A DNA stretch of 64,000 nucleotides, from contig JAMCWR010000073.1 in the NCBI GenBank assembly GCA_023480665.1, forward strand, positions 62,001 to 126,000, given 5' to 3'. The translations under genes and the position numbers were made by a program. Source of the stretch: Gammaproteobacteria bacterium. GTDB taxonomy: Bacteria; Pseudomonadota; Gammaproteobacteria; UBA9339. Positions 1 through 7,786 of the stretch are shown piece after piece; position 1 is the stretch's first letter; the number at the start of each line of letters is the position of its first letter. Below the pieces are notes generated by a model. It was not told the DNA's origin, did not search any database, and saw nothing but the letters and a program-made list of their open reading frames with translations.

Positions 1-1046
1 CGACAATTTTAGTAGCGAAGGCAAAGTATGGGGCTGCTTATCGGCATTTGAAAAAAGTTTTGTCTTTAGAGCCAGATCATCTTGAAGCGTTGCATAATTT
101 AGGCGCAATGTTTCTGCTGCAAAAAAACCCAAGCGCAGCTTTAAAATATTTTTTGCGTCTTTCCCAATTAATAAAGAGTTTTGATGCCCACTATAATTTA
201 GGCATAATTTATATGGATTTAGGGCGCTATGCCGATGCAATAATTTACTTGGAACAGGCTTTGCAAATTCAGCCAAATGATTTTGGTGCGCATAATAATT
301 TAGGCGCCATATATTTAAAAAAAGCCGATTATGTAAGTGCTTTAAAACATTATACTGCTGCAATTTCTGTCAAACCCGATAACTCTGAAATTGCGTATAT
401 CATTGCTGCTATTACGCAAAAAAACATGCCAGCAGCTGCACCGAAAATGTATTTGCAACATCTGTTTGATCAGTATGCGCCATATTATGAGAAGCATCTT
501 TCGCTGTTGCAATATGAGGCTCCAGAAGCTTTGTTTAAAGCGGTGCAATCAGTTGCGAGTTCTCCGCAAGATTGGCAAATTTTAGATCTAGGTTGTGGTA
601 CTGGAATTTGTGGTGTGAAATTTAAACAATATGTGAAAAAACTTATTGGTATTGATTTATCTGCAAATATGCTAGAAGTTGCAAGGCAAAAAAATGTTTA
701 TCACGAACTAAAAGAAATACCTATAAATACTGCATTATTAAATTATAACGCACTTGATTTAATTATTGCAGCTGATGTGTTTCCATATCTAGGTGATTTA
801 AGCGATATTTTCACATTATGCAGCAAATCCCTAAAAAAAGGCGGCATTTTTGCATTTACCACAGAAAAAACTACTGAATTTCCCTTTATTTTACAACAAA
901 CTGCGCGTTATGCGCATTCTGAAAAATATATTATTGATTTAGCCCTAAAAAATAACTTTTCTGTTTGTAAAAACACCGAAATTATGTTGCGAAAACAAAA
1001 AGATACTGAAATTTTAGGCTTTTTGTGTATATTTATTTCTGGCTAA
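1..1046 (+). CDS. TPR-repeat SAM-dependent methyltransferase (5' end outside window)
   Basis: The reading frame is open from the left edge of the window, and the residues before the first possible start (TTG at 48) already read as a TPR helix, so the gene begins upstream. About four TPR units fill the first 120 visible residues (LHNLGAMFLL, AHYNLGIIYMDLGRY, AHNNLGAIYLKKADY). A class I methyltransferase domain follows, with glycine motif LDLGCGTGICG near residue 180 and the acidic loop GIDLSANMLEVA. TPR-methyltransferase fusions of this type usually act on proteins or small molecules that are not defined. The substrate cannot be told from the sequence. The short gap to rlpA (75 bases) has no obvious hairpin. 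Confidence 0.8.
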   Translation, partial: TILVAKAKYGAAYRHLKKVLSLEPDHLEALHNLGAMFLLQKNPSAALKYFLRLSQLIKSFDAHYNLGIIYMDLGRYADAIIYLEQALQIQPNDFGAHNNLGAIYLKKADYVSALKHYTAAISVKPDNSEIAYIIAAITQKNMPAAAPKMYLQHLFDQYAPYYEKHLSLLQYEAPEALFKAVQSVASSPQDWQILDLGCGTGICGVKFKQYVKKLIGIDLSANMLEVARQKNVYHELKEIPINTALLNYNALDLIIAADVFPYLGDLSDIFTLCSKSLKKGGIFAFTTEKTTEFPFILQQTARYAHSEKYIIDLALKNNFSVCKNTEIMLRKQKDTEILGFLCIFISG

Positions 1047-1121
1047 TTTTAAAATTAACGGTAGAGTTTATTTAGAAACTATGTTAATATTCATAGTTCG
1101 TTTGTTTACTATTAAGAGAGT

Positions 1122-1928
1122 ATGCGAAAAATTTTTTTTAAGAATGCAACAATAATATGGATATTTTTATTTTGTATTTTTCAACTCAGTGGATGTAGTT
1201 TTATTGGTCGGCACTTTGCGGGGCGTGACGGTGCACCGAATGTCGACATCGATGTTTCAAAAATTCCCGATGCTATTCCAAAAAATGAACCGCGTAGTGC
1301 CTATGGAAATAAGGATTATGTTGTATATGGGCATAGCTATCATGTATTAAAAAGTTCTGCAGGTTATGTGAAACGCGGATATGCTTCTTGGTATGGTACA
1401 AAATTTCACAATCATTTAACCTCAACGCATGAGCGTTATAATGTATTTAGTATGACTGCGGCAAGTCGTGAATTACCTTTGCCAACTTATGCTGAAATCA
1501 CAAATTTAAAAAATGGCAATAAAGTTATTGTAAAGGTTAATGATCGCGGACCATTTAAGTGCAATAGAATTTTAGATTTATCTTACGCAGCCGCAAAAAA
1601 ACTTGGGTTTGCAAATCAAGGCTTGGGTTATGTTGAAGTTAGAGCGATTGATTATAATTCGGGTAGGCACTATGCATCTGCAACAACTTCATCACATATT
1701 TCCAAACATGGTATCTATTTGCAGGTCGGTGCATATGCAAAACTCGAAAGTGCAAAACATGTTTCTCAAGAAGTAACCAAAATCACCAACAAACCAATCA
1801 ATATTTCTCATAATGTCAATCTTTATCGTGTCCAAATTGGGCCATTAGCAAGTGTTGCGCAGAGTGATCAGCTCAAGCAGATATTGCTAGATCATGGCTA
1901 TGATCATGCAGTTACGATAAAAAGTTAA
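1122..1928 (+). CDS. rlpA: RlpA septal-ring lytic transglycosylase-like lipoprotein
   Basis: A 268-residue protein with a lipoprotein signal: hydrophobic stretch then lipobox LSGC, with the lipidated Cys at residue 25. The double-psi beta-barrel of RlpA follows (GYASWYGTKFHNHLTS; NGNKVIVKVNDRGPF with the conserved DRGPF). A C-terminal SPOR-like region lies at about 195-265 (GIYLQVGAYAKLESA, LYRVQIGPL). RlpA in gammaproteobacteria is an outer-membrane-anchored enzyme that cleaves denuded glycan strands at the division septum, where SPOR binds that glycan. Lying just upstream of dacA is the usual arrangement in this group. Length and domains are normal. Confidence 0.93.
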   Translation: MRKIFFKNATIIWIFLFCIFQLSGCSFIGRHFAGRDGAPNVDIDVSKIPDAIPKNEPRSAYGNKDYVVYGHSYHVLKSSAGYVKRGYASWYGTKFHNHLTSTHERYNVFSMTAASRELPLPTYAEITNLKNGNKVIVKVNDRGPFKCNRILDLSYAAAKKLGFANQGLGYVEVRAIDYNSGRHYASATTSSHISKHGIYLQVGAYAKLESAKHVSQEVTKITNKPINISHNVNLYRVQIGPLASVAQSDQLKQILLDHGYDHAVTIKS

Positions 1929-1938
1929 ACTAAATTTA

Positions 1939-2127
1939 CCCCTTATCTCTCATACATAGAATTTCGTGATATTTATGATGATTATTTTAAGTAATGTTTA
2001 GGACATACCCACAGTATTTCAAACGTAGGCAAGGCGCGCTCGAAGAGAGCAAGCGGAGTTTACAGGTAGTAAATGAGCATTGCGAGCGAGAGCACAACGA
2101 AGCATACGTTTGAAAGACGCAGGGTAT
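1939..2127 (+). repeat. Dispersed ~190-bp repeat, copy 1 (upstream of dacA)
   Basis: This segment aligns base for base, with scattered changes, to 10694-10875. The inner part (2005-2127) is bounded by an imperfect inverted repeat: ATACCC...TTTCAAACGTA on the left and TACGTTTGAAAGAC...GGGTAT on the right. The interior is GC-rich (GGCAAGGCGCGCTCGAAGAG; GCGGAGTTTACAGG; TGAGCATTGCGAGCGAGAGC). No protein gene is credible inside it. It looks like a non-autonomous mobile or REP-type element. It ends 81 bases before the dacA start, on the same strand. Confidence 0.85.
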
Positions 2128-2208
2128 GGATAATTTTTTAGTTGGCAGTGATTATTGCTATGGTAGAATGTTCCAAGTTTACTAAAACATAAAAGGGGAA
2201 TTTGGATA

Positions 2209-3471
2209 ATGAACAGTTTTAAGAAAATGTATTGCTGCATCTGGGTATTTCTTATTTTTGTTTTTCAAGCCGGAATAGTTTTTGCACAAACACAACCACA
2301 GTCACAGCCAGCGTCTCAGGTAGCAGTTGCGCCAACACCAACTTCAAATCCAACCCCAATGCCGCAACCGCAACCAATGCCTTCACTCACAACTGTAATT
2401 CCGGCTGCTCCTGATCTTGATGTTGCCGCTTATATTCTTATGGATGCAAATAGTGGCTATGTGATTGCAGAAAAAAATGCTGATGCTCGTTTACCCCCAG
2501 CAAGTATTACGAAACTTATGACCCTCTATTTGGCAGCAAATGCGTTACGCGCCGAACAGATTCATTTTACTGACCAAGCCACTATTAGCGAGGCTGCTTG
2601 GCGCATGGGTGGGTCAAAAATGTTTATTAAAATAGGATCAACTGTACCGGTTAAAGAATTAATTGATGGGATTGTAATTGCATCTGGAAATGATGCAAGC
2701 TTTGCAATTGCAGAATTTTTGGGTGGCACCGAGCAAAACTTTGTGAAACAAATGAATCAAATGGCTGCTACTTTAGGCATGAAAAATACTAATTATACTG
2801 ATAGCAATGGATTGCCGGAACCAAGACATTATAGTTCAGCGCGCGATATTGCTATTTTGTCTATTGCATTCATAAATAATTTTCCAGAATACTATACTTG
2901 GTTTAAAGAAAAATGGATTGCTTACAATGGTATTAAACAGCCAAACCGCAATCGTTTGTTGTGGCGCGATTCTTCTGTAGATGGAATTAAAACTGGCCAT
3001 ACTGATGAAGCTGGGTTTTGTTTAGCTACCTCTGCTGTGCGAAATGGTATGCGACTAGTATCGGTTATTTTGGGTGCAAAAAGTGATGCTGCCAGATCTG
3101 ATTATAGCGAAGCACTGTTGAATTATGGCTTTCGTTTCTATGAATCGCACAAATTATTTAATGCAAACGCTCGTATTAGTGAACCCAGGGTATGGCTGGG
3201 GAAGGAAAAAACTGTTGCTTTAGGCTTAGCAAAAGATTTTTATGTAACTGTACCAGTTGGTCAATACAAAAATTTACGTGCAAGCGCGGTGATTGCTGAT
3301 ACTTTAAAGGCTCCGTTTATCAAAGGAAAACCCTATGGTACGCTCAATGTGATGTTTAACGACAAGATAATAGCGTCTCAGCCATTGGTAGCTTTAGAAG
3401 ATAATCCACGCACGAATTTTATTGTGGCATTTTTTAGTTATTTAGCGATGCAATTCCATCATTGGTTGTAA
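2209..3471 (+). CDS. dacA: D-alanyl-D-alanine carboxypeptidase (PBP5/6 family, S11)
   Basis: A 420-residue periplasmic serine peptidase that removes the terminal D-Ala from peptidoglycan pentapeptides. A signal peptide (about residues 1-26, cleavage near VFA-Q) is followed by an unusual Pro/Gln-rich linker (residues 27-58). The catalytic motifs are all present: SxxK as SITK (Ser99, Lys102), SxN as SGN (159-161) and KTG in IKTGHTDEAG. The C-terminal PBP5-C domain ends in an amphipathic helix (FFSYLAMQFHHWL) that typically anchors the enzyme to the inner membrane. The ATG follows a good AAGGGGA ribosome site. The next gene starts 3 bases after the stop, so they are co-transcribed. Confidence 0.95.
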   Translation: MNSFKKMYCCIWVFLIFVFQAGIVFAQTQPQSQPASQVAVAPTPTSNPTPMPQPQPMPSLTTVIPAAPDLDVAAYILMDANSGYVIAEKNADARLPPASITKLMTLYLAANALRAEQIHFTDQATISEAAWRMGGSKMFIKIGSTVPVKELIDGIVIASGNDASFAIAEFLGGTEQNFVKQMNQMAATLGMKNTNYTDSNGLPEPRHYSSARDIAILSIAFINNFPEYYTWFKEKWIAYNGIKQPNRNRLLWRDSSVDGIKTGHTDEAGFCLATSAVRNGMRLVSVILGAKSDAARSDYSEALLNYGFRFYESHKLFNANARISEPRVWLGKEKTVALGLAKDFYVTVPVGQYKNLRASAVIADTLKAPFIKGKPYGTLNVMFNDKIIASQPLVALEDNPRTNFIVAFFSYLAMQFHHWL

Positions 3472-3474
3472 TAA

Positions 3475-4347
3475 ATGCAAAAGAATATCGTGTATTTAAA
3501 TGGCAAGTTTTTGCCTGCTGCGCAAGCAAAAATATCGGTTTTTGACCGGGGTTTTCTCTTTGGTGATGGTGTTTATGAAATAATTCCAGTATTTAATGGT
3601 AACTCTTTTGGTTTACGCGAACATTTACTGCGTTTGAAAAAAAGTTTAGCGGCAATAAAAATTGTTAGCGGATGTTTTCAAATCAAAAATATGGAAAAAA
3701 TTTTACTTAAACTTTTGCGGATAAATCAAACCAAAGCTTGTGATTATGCTATTTATTTGCAAATTACCCGCGGAGTTACAAAAGAGCGCAATTTTAATTT
3801 TCCAAAGAAAATCTTGCCAACAATTTTTGCCACGATAAAGCCAATTTTACCGTTTAGCTATAGTGCATTGAAACAAGGGAAAACTGCGATAACTCTCGAG
3901 GATATTCGTTGGAAGCATTGCAATATAAAAACTATTGCGCTTTTGCCAAGTGTATTACTTTATCAGCAAGTTTATGCAGCAAATTGCGATGAAGGTATCT
4001 TGATTCGCAATGGTTTTGTTTTGGAGGGAATATCTAGTAATATCTTTGTGATAAAAAAGGGGAAGATCTATACCCCGCCTTTGACTGGAGAAAATTTGGG
4101 CGGTGTTACCAGGGATTTACTTTTAAAATTGTTAGCAAAAACAAAATTGCCGGTGATTGAGAGAAAGATAAAACAAAATGAATTAAAAGCTGCAGATGAA
4201 ATATGGGTTTCGAGCTCATCGCGTGGAATTTTTCCAATTGTGAAACTAGATGGCAGGTTAATTAAAAATGGTAAGCCCGGGCCAATTTGGGAAAAAGCAA
4301 TAGCAATTTACCTTGAGTATCGCAATTCGGTAGGCAGACATGTTTGA
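3475..4347 (+). CDS. dat: D-amino-acid aminotransferase (class IV PLP enzyme)
   Basis: A 290-residue fold-type IV aminotransferase that probably interconverts D-Ala and D-Glu using PLP. Visible family signs are the N-terminal NGKFLPAAQAKISVFDRGFLFGDGVYE block, the PLP-lysine segment WKHCNIKTIALLPSVL, the conserved Glu/Ser segment EGISSNIFVIKKG, and the late GVTRDLLLKL block. It starts 3 bases after dacA and overlaps the next start by 8 bases. Placement next to dacA suits a role in D-amino-acid metabolism for the wall. A branched-chain aminotransferase is the alternative, but the dacA linkage and length favour Dat. Confidence 0.85.
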   Translation: MQKNIVYLNGKFLPAAQAKISVFDRGFLFGDGVYEIIPVFNGNSFGLREHLLRLKKSLAAIKIVSGCFQIKNMEKILLKLLRINQTKACDYAIYLQITRGVTKERNFNFPKKILPTIFATIKPILPFSYSALKQGKTAITLEDIRWKHCNIKTIALLPSVLLYQQVYAANCDEGILIRNGFVLEGISSNIFVIKKGKIYTPPLTGENLGGVTRDLLLKLLAKTKLPVIERKIKQNELKAADEIWVSSSSRGIFPIVKLDGRLIKNGKPGPIWEKAIAIYLEYRNSVGRHV

Positions 4348-6412
4348 ATCAATGAATATTCAACCATTCTTAAATTTTTTTCATATGCACCCGCATCTTG
4401 CCGGAATTGGCGCATTTTTTATCGTTTTTTGTGAAGCGATGGCAGTAATTGGTGTAATCATGCCTGGCTCAGTTACCATGACCGCTGTTGGAATAATGAT
4501 TGGCTCAGGGGTAATTCCAGCTGGGAGTACTTTTGCTTGGGCGATTGCTGGCGCAATTATTGGTGACGAATTAAGCTATTTGCTTGGGATTTATTTTAAA
4601 GGTCGATTACATAAAGTTTGGCCGTTTAAAAAGCATCCAAAATGGTTAGAGCGGAGTGAGCACTTTTTTCATCACCATGGTGGCAAAAGTATAATTATTG
4701 GGCGATTTGTTGGCCCGTTGCGAGCGATGATCCCGATGGTTGCGGGGATGTTAAAATTTTCGCAAATAAGATTTTTATTAGCCGCTATTCCTTCAGCTTC
4801 TGTTTGGGCTGTTACCTATATGCTTCCTGGTGTGTTATTGGGAGCGCTTTCTCAAGAGTTGCCGCCAAAAGTTGCCACACAATTTGTGCTTTGGGTGCTA
4901 TTTGCTATTGCAATTTGTTGGCTTATTGCCTGGTTACTACATCTGTTTATCACCCTTGCTTGGCAGCAAATTGATTTGCAGATAAGAAAATTGTGGCAAT
5001 TTATGCAAAGACATACGTCACTACGTTGGTTTACTCACGTGCTATCTGATCCGCGTGAGCCAGTGCACCATTTGCAATTAACTTTGCTATTTTTGGTTTT
5101 GACTACCTGGGCTTTGTTTATTTTTGTCCTTATAAACATCACATCACATGGTTTCCTAACTTTTTTAAATAAGCCAATTTTGAATCTATTAACAAGCATA
5201 CGTGGGCCAGCGCTTGATCATGTTATGTTAGTGACTACGTTAATTGGTGATGAAAAAACTATTTTAGGCAGCGCAGTTTTGTTGTTTATTTGGCTGGTTT
5301 GGAAAAAATATTGGTATATTGCTTTTCATTGGCTGGCTTTAGTGGCTTTGTCTGCGGGAACTGTAATTGAGTTAAAACATTTTATCTTTTCGCCGCGCCC
5401 AAATATTATTCAAACGGTGGCTGAGACTTCATCATTTCCAAGTGGTCATACCGCGTTGAGTATCGCTCTGTTTGGTTTTTTAGCTGTAGTGATTGCCAGA
5501 GAATTGCCACCTAATCATCGAAAAATCCCATATATTATTGCCGTTTGCATATCTTTGAGTGTTGGATTGTCGCGAATCTATTTGGGCGCGCATTGGTTTA
5601 CTGATGTAATTGGGAGTATTTTTCTCGGCCTAGCTTTGGTAATTTTGCTCACACTTTCTTATAGGCGTAGCCATTCAAACCATTTTTCACCAAAAACATT
5701 TATAACTTTTGTTTGCTTAATATTTTTTAGCACGTGGCTAGTGCATTGTTTGATTAGCTACAAAAAACAAATGCAGGATTATACTTTGGTTTGGCCGATG
5801 CATACTATTATGTTAGAGCAATGGGAGACTGGTGACGCTAAAGTGCCATTATACCGCAGCAATCGTTTTGGTTATGCTTATCAGCCCTTTAATATCCAGT
5901 GGATTGGTGATTTAAGCACTATTTCACAGGGCCTGTTAAAACAAAAATGGCAGCCACAACCAGTAATGCAAAATTTTCAAGGCATTATCCGCAGCTTATC
6001 GACAAATTCAATAGATCATCATTTGCCATTATTTCCGCAACTTTATCATAATCGGCCGCCGGTATTGGTTTATACACTTTCAACTACCGAAGAAGGTGCA
6101 ATTTTAATTTTACGTTTATGGCAGTCAGATATCAGCTTTAGTGATAGCGCATTGCCTTTGTGGATAGGAACCATTGAATACCATCGTGCTTCGCATAAAA
6201 TGATTTCATTGCCACACATCAAAAACAAAATTCCTTTTGTCAGTGCCACAGATTTTTTAGCCGCATATTTAACTGGTTATAAAAATTTACAAATAATTTA
6301 CCCTGAAAACAAACAGCCACCGGAAGTTAAAGCATTGCATTGGGATGGGAAAATTCTGTTAATTTTACCAAATGATTTTGCTGTTAATAAAAAAACATAC
6401 ATTATTGAATAG
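4340..6412 (+). CDS. DedA-PAP2-LssY multidomain membrane protein
   Basis: A 690-residue inner-membrane fusion. Residues about 1-210 form a DedA/SNARE-associated domain (VIMPGSVTMTAVG; GRFVGPLRAMIPMVAGM). Residues about 250-440 form a PAP2 lipid phosphatase with all three motifs: KHFIFSPRPN, PSGHT and SRIYLGAHWFTDV. Residues about 450-690 match the soluble LssY-type C-terminal region. PAP2 enzymes dephosphorylate phosphatidate or undecaprenyl diphosphate, and DedA domains act as lipid scramblases or flippases, so recycling of a polyprenyl or phospholipid carrier is the likely job. The 8-base overlap with the aminotransferase gene indicates translational coupling. A second ATG lies 12 bases downstream. 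Confidence 0.88.
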   Translation: MFESMNIQPFLNFFHMHPHLAGIGAFFIVFCEAMAVIGVIMPGSVTMTAVGIMIGSGVIPAGSTFAWAIAGAIIGDELSYLLGIYFKGRLHKVWPFKKHPKWLERSEHFFHHHGGKSIIIGRFVGPLRAMIPMVAGMLKFSQIRFLLAAIPSASVWAVTYMLPGVLLGALSQELPPKVATQFVLWVLFAIAICWLIAWLLHLFITLAWQQIDLQIRKLWQFMQRHTSLRWFTHVLSDPREPVHHLQLTLLFLVLTTWALFIFVLINITSHGFLTFLNKPILNLLTSIRGPALDHVMLVTTLIGDEKTILGSAVLLFIWLVWKKYWYIAFHWLALVALSAGTVIELKHFIFSPRPNIIQTVAETSSFPSGHTALSIALFGFLAVVIARELPPNHRKIPYIIAVCISLSVGLSRIYLGAHWFTDVIGSIFLGLALVILLTLSYRRSHSNHFSPKTFITFVCLIFFSTWLVHCLISYKKQMQDYTLVWPMHTIMLEQWETGDAKVPLYRSNRFGYAYQPFNIQWIGDLSTISQGLLKQKWQPQPVMQNFQGIIRSLSTNSIDHHLPLFPQLYHNRPPVLVYTLSTTEEGAILILRLWQSDISFSDSALPLWIGTIEYHRASHKMISLPHIKNKIPFVSATDFLAAYLTGYKNLQIIYPENKQPPEVKALHWDGKILLILPNDFAVNKKTYIIE

Positions 6413-6422
6413 GAGATTATGC

Positions 6423-7742
6423 ATGCGTTTCACAAAAACATTATCTTTGCTGTTGTTTTCGGTGCTAAGCGGAGTTTTTTCGCAAAATATTTTTGCATCG
6501 GCATTTCAGTCATTTGAGACTAGTGGTTCTGGGCTTGGTAATGCTTATGCAGGTGCTGCAGCTGCTGCTGCTGATGATGTTGCGTATGAGTTTGATAATC
6601 CAGCCGGCATTACTCGCATTAAACATCCTGAAATGGCATTGTCGGGCGTAGCCGCAATCGTGCACAGTAGTTTTACAGTTGATCATGTTACGCCGCTATC
6701 TCCGATGAGTGTCTTGCTTGGTAAAAATACCGCAAGCCCTATGGGTACCAATTATTTACCCGCTTTTCATTTTGCAACGCCGATTATTAATCGATTATTT
6801 TTTGGTTTTGGGGTAACCGTACCCTTTGGTTATTTTACTGAATATCCTGATGATAGTGTTGCTAGTAGTTTTGCCACAAAATCTAGGATTATGACAATCA
6901 ATTTGAACCCAAGTTTGGCGTATCAGTTTAATGATAATTTCTCAATTGGGGTTGGGTTTGATGCCGAATATTTAAAGGCAGATTTAAATCGGTATGTGAA
7001 TATGCAAATTCCAATATTAAAGAGTAGCTATCAAAATAGAATAACTAATAGTGCTGATGGTTGGGGTTATGGTTGGAATATTGGACTTTTGTATCAGTTT
7101 AATCCAGGGACTAGAATTGGTTTAGCCTATCGCTCAAAAATAGATAATTCAATTGCAGGAAATGGTAATGGCCACGAGGTAAGAATTTCACCATTATCAC
7201 CAGCACCACTTATTGCAAATAAAAATTGGGACGTAAAATCGACTATTAATTTACCAGATATGGTAACTTTGAGTATGTATCATGATTTTACTCAAAGCTT
7301 AGCTGGAATGGCTTCGGTTATTTATACGCGTTGGGATTGCTTTGATTACCTAACATTAAAATTTTCTGGTAGCGAAGCGCCAAGCAGTGGTATCTCGATT
7401 CATGAAGCATTTCATGACTCGTTTAGATATTCTTTAGGATTAAATTATCGCATTAATGATCAATGGCTATTACGGTTTGGCACAGCTTATGATCAATCAC
7501 CGGTTTCGAATCAGTATCGTACTATTGAACTCCCAGATGCTGATCGAGTTTGGTTAACAACAGGAGTAAAATATACTCTGAATGATTATTTTTCTGCTGA
7601 TTTGGGCTATGCGCATGTTTTTATTATGAACGGCAGTGTTAATCAAAGTGATCCAGCTATTGGCAATATTGTTGGTCATTATGATCATAATTATGCAAAT
7701 TTGGTGGGGTTACAAGTTAACGTAAAGCTTGCTAATATATAA
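6423..7742 (+). CDS. OmpP1/FadL-family outer-membrane long-chain fatty acid transporter
   Basis: A 439-residue beta-barrel. The start is set at 6423 because AGGAG at 6411-6415 sits 7 bases before it and a clean signal peptide begins there (MRFTKTLSLLLFSVLSG, cleavage near FASA). An ATG further upstream in the same frame lies inside the previous gene. The mature N-terminus carries the FadL hatch signature (SGLGNAYAGAAAAAADDVA; FDNPAGITR), followed by alternating beta-strand segments with aromatic girdles. Such proteins pass hydrophobic compounds across the outer membrane. The next gene is an acyl-activating enzyme, so uptake and activation of fatty acids is a reasonable pairing. Confidence 0.9.
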   Translation: MRFTKTLSLLLFSVLSGVFSQNIFASAFQSFETSGSGLGNAYAGAAAAAADDVAYEFDNPAGITRIKHPEMALSGVAAIVHSSFTVDHVTPLSPMSVLLGKNTASPMGTNYLPAFHFATPIINRLFFGFGVTVPFGYFTEYPDDSVASSFATKSRIMTINLNPSLAYQFNDNFSIGVGFDAEYLKADLNRYVNMQIPILKSSYQNRITNSADGWGYGWNIGLLYQFNPGTRIGLAYRSKIDNSIAGNGNGHEVRISPLSPAPLIANKNWDVKSTINLPDMVTLSMYHDFTQSLAGMASVIYTRWDCFDYLTLKFSGSEAPSSGISIHEAFHDSFRYSLGLNYRINDQWLLRFGTAYDQSPVSNQYRTIELPDADRVWLTTGVKYTLNDYFSADLGYAHVFIMNGSVNQSDPAIGNIVGHYDHNYANLVGLQVNVKLANI

Positions 7743-7786
7743 GAATACGAGCATCAAATAGGATAAAATTTATAGGATGAAAATTT

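Noticed and set aside
2019-2240. Minus-strand reading frame in the repeat upstream of dacA
   Set aside because: It covers the dispersed repeat and the dacA start; equivalent sequence upstream of dnaK does not keep the same frame or neighbours, so it is not a gene.
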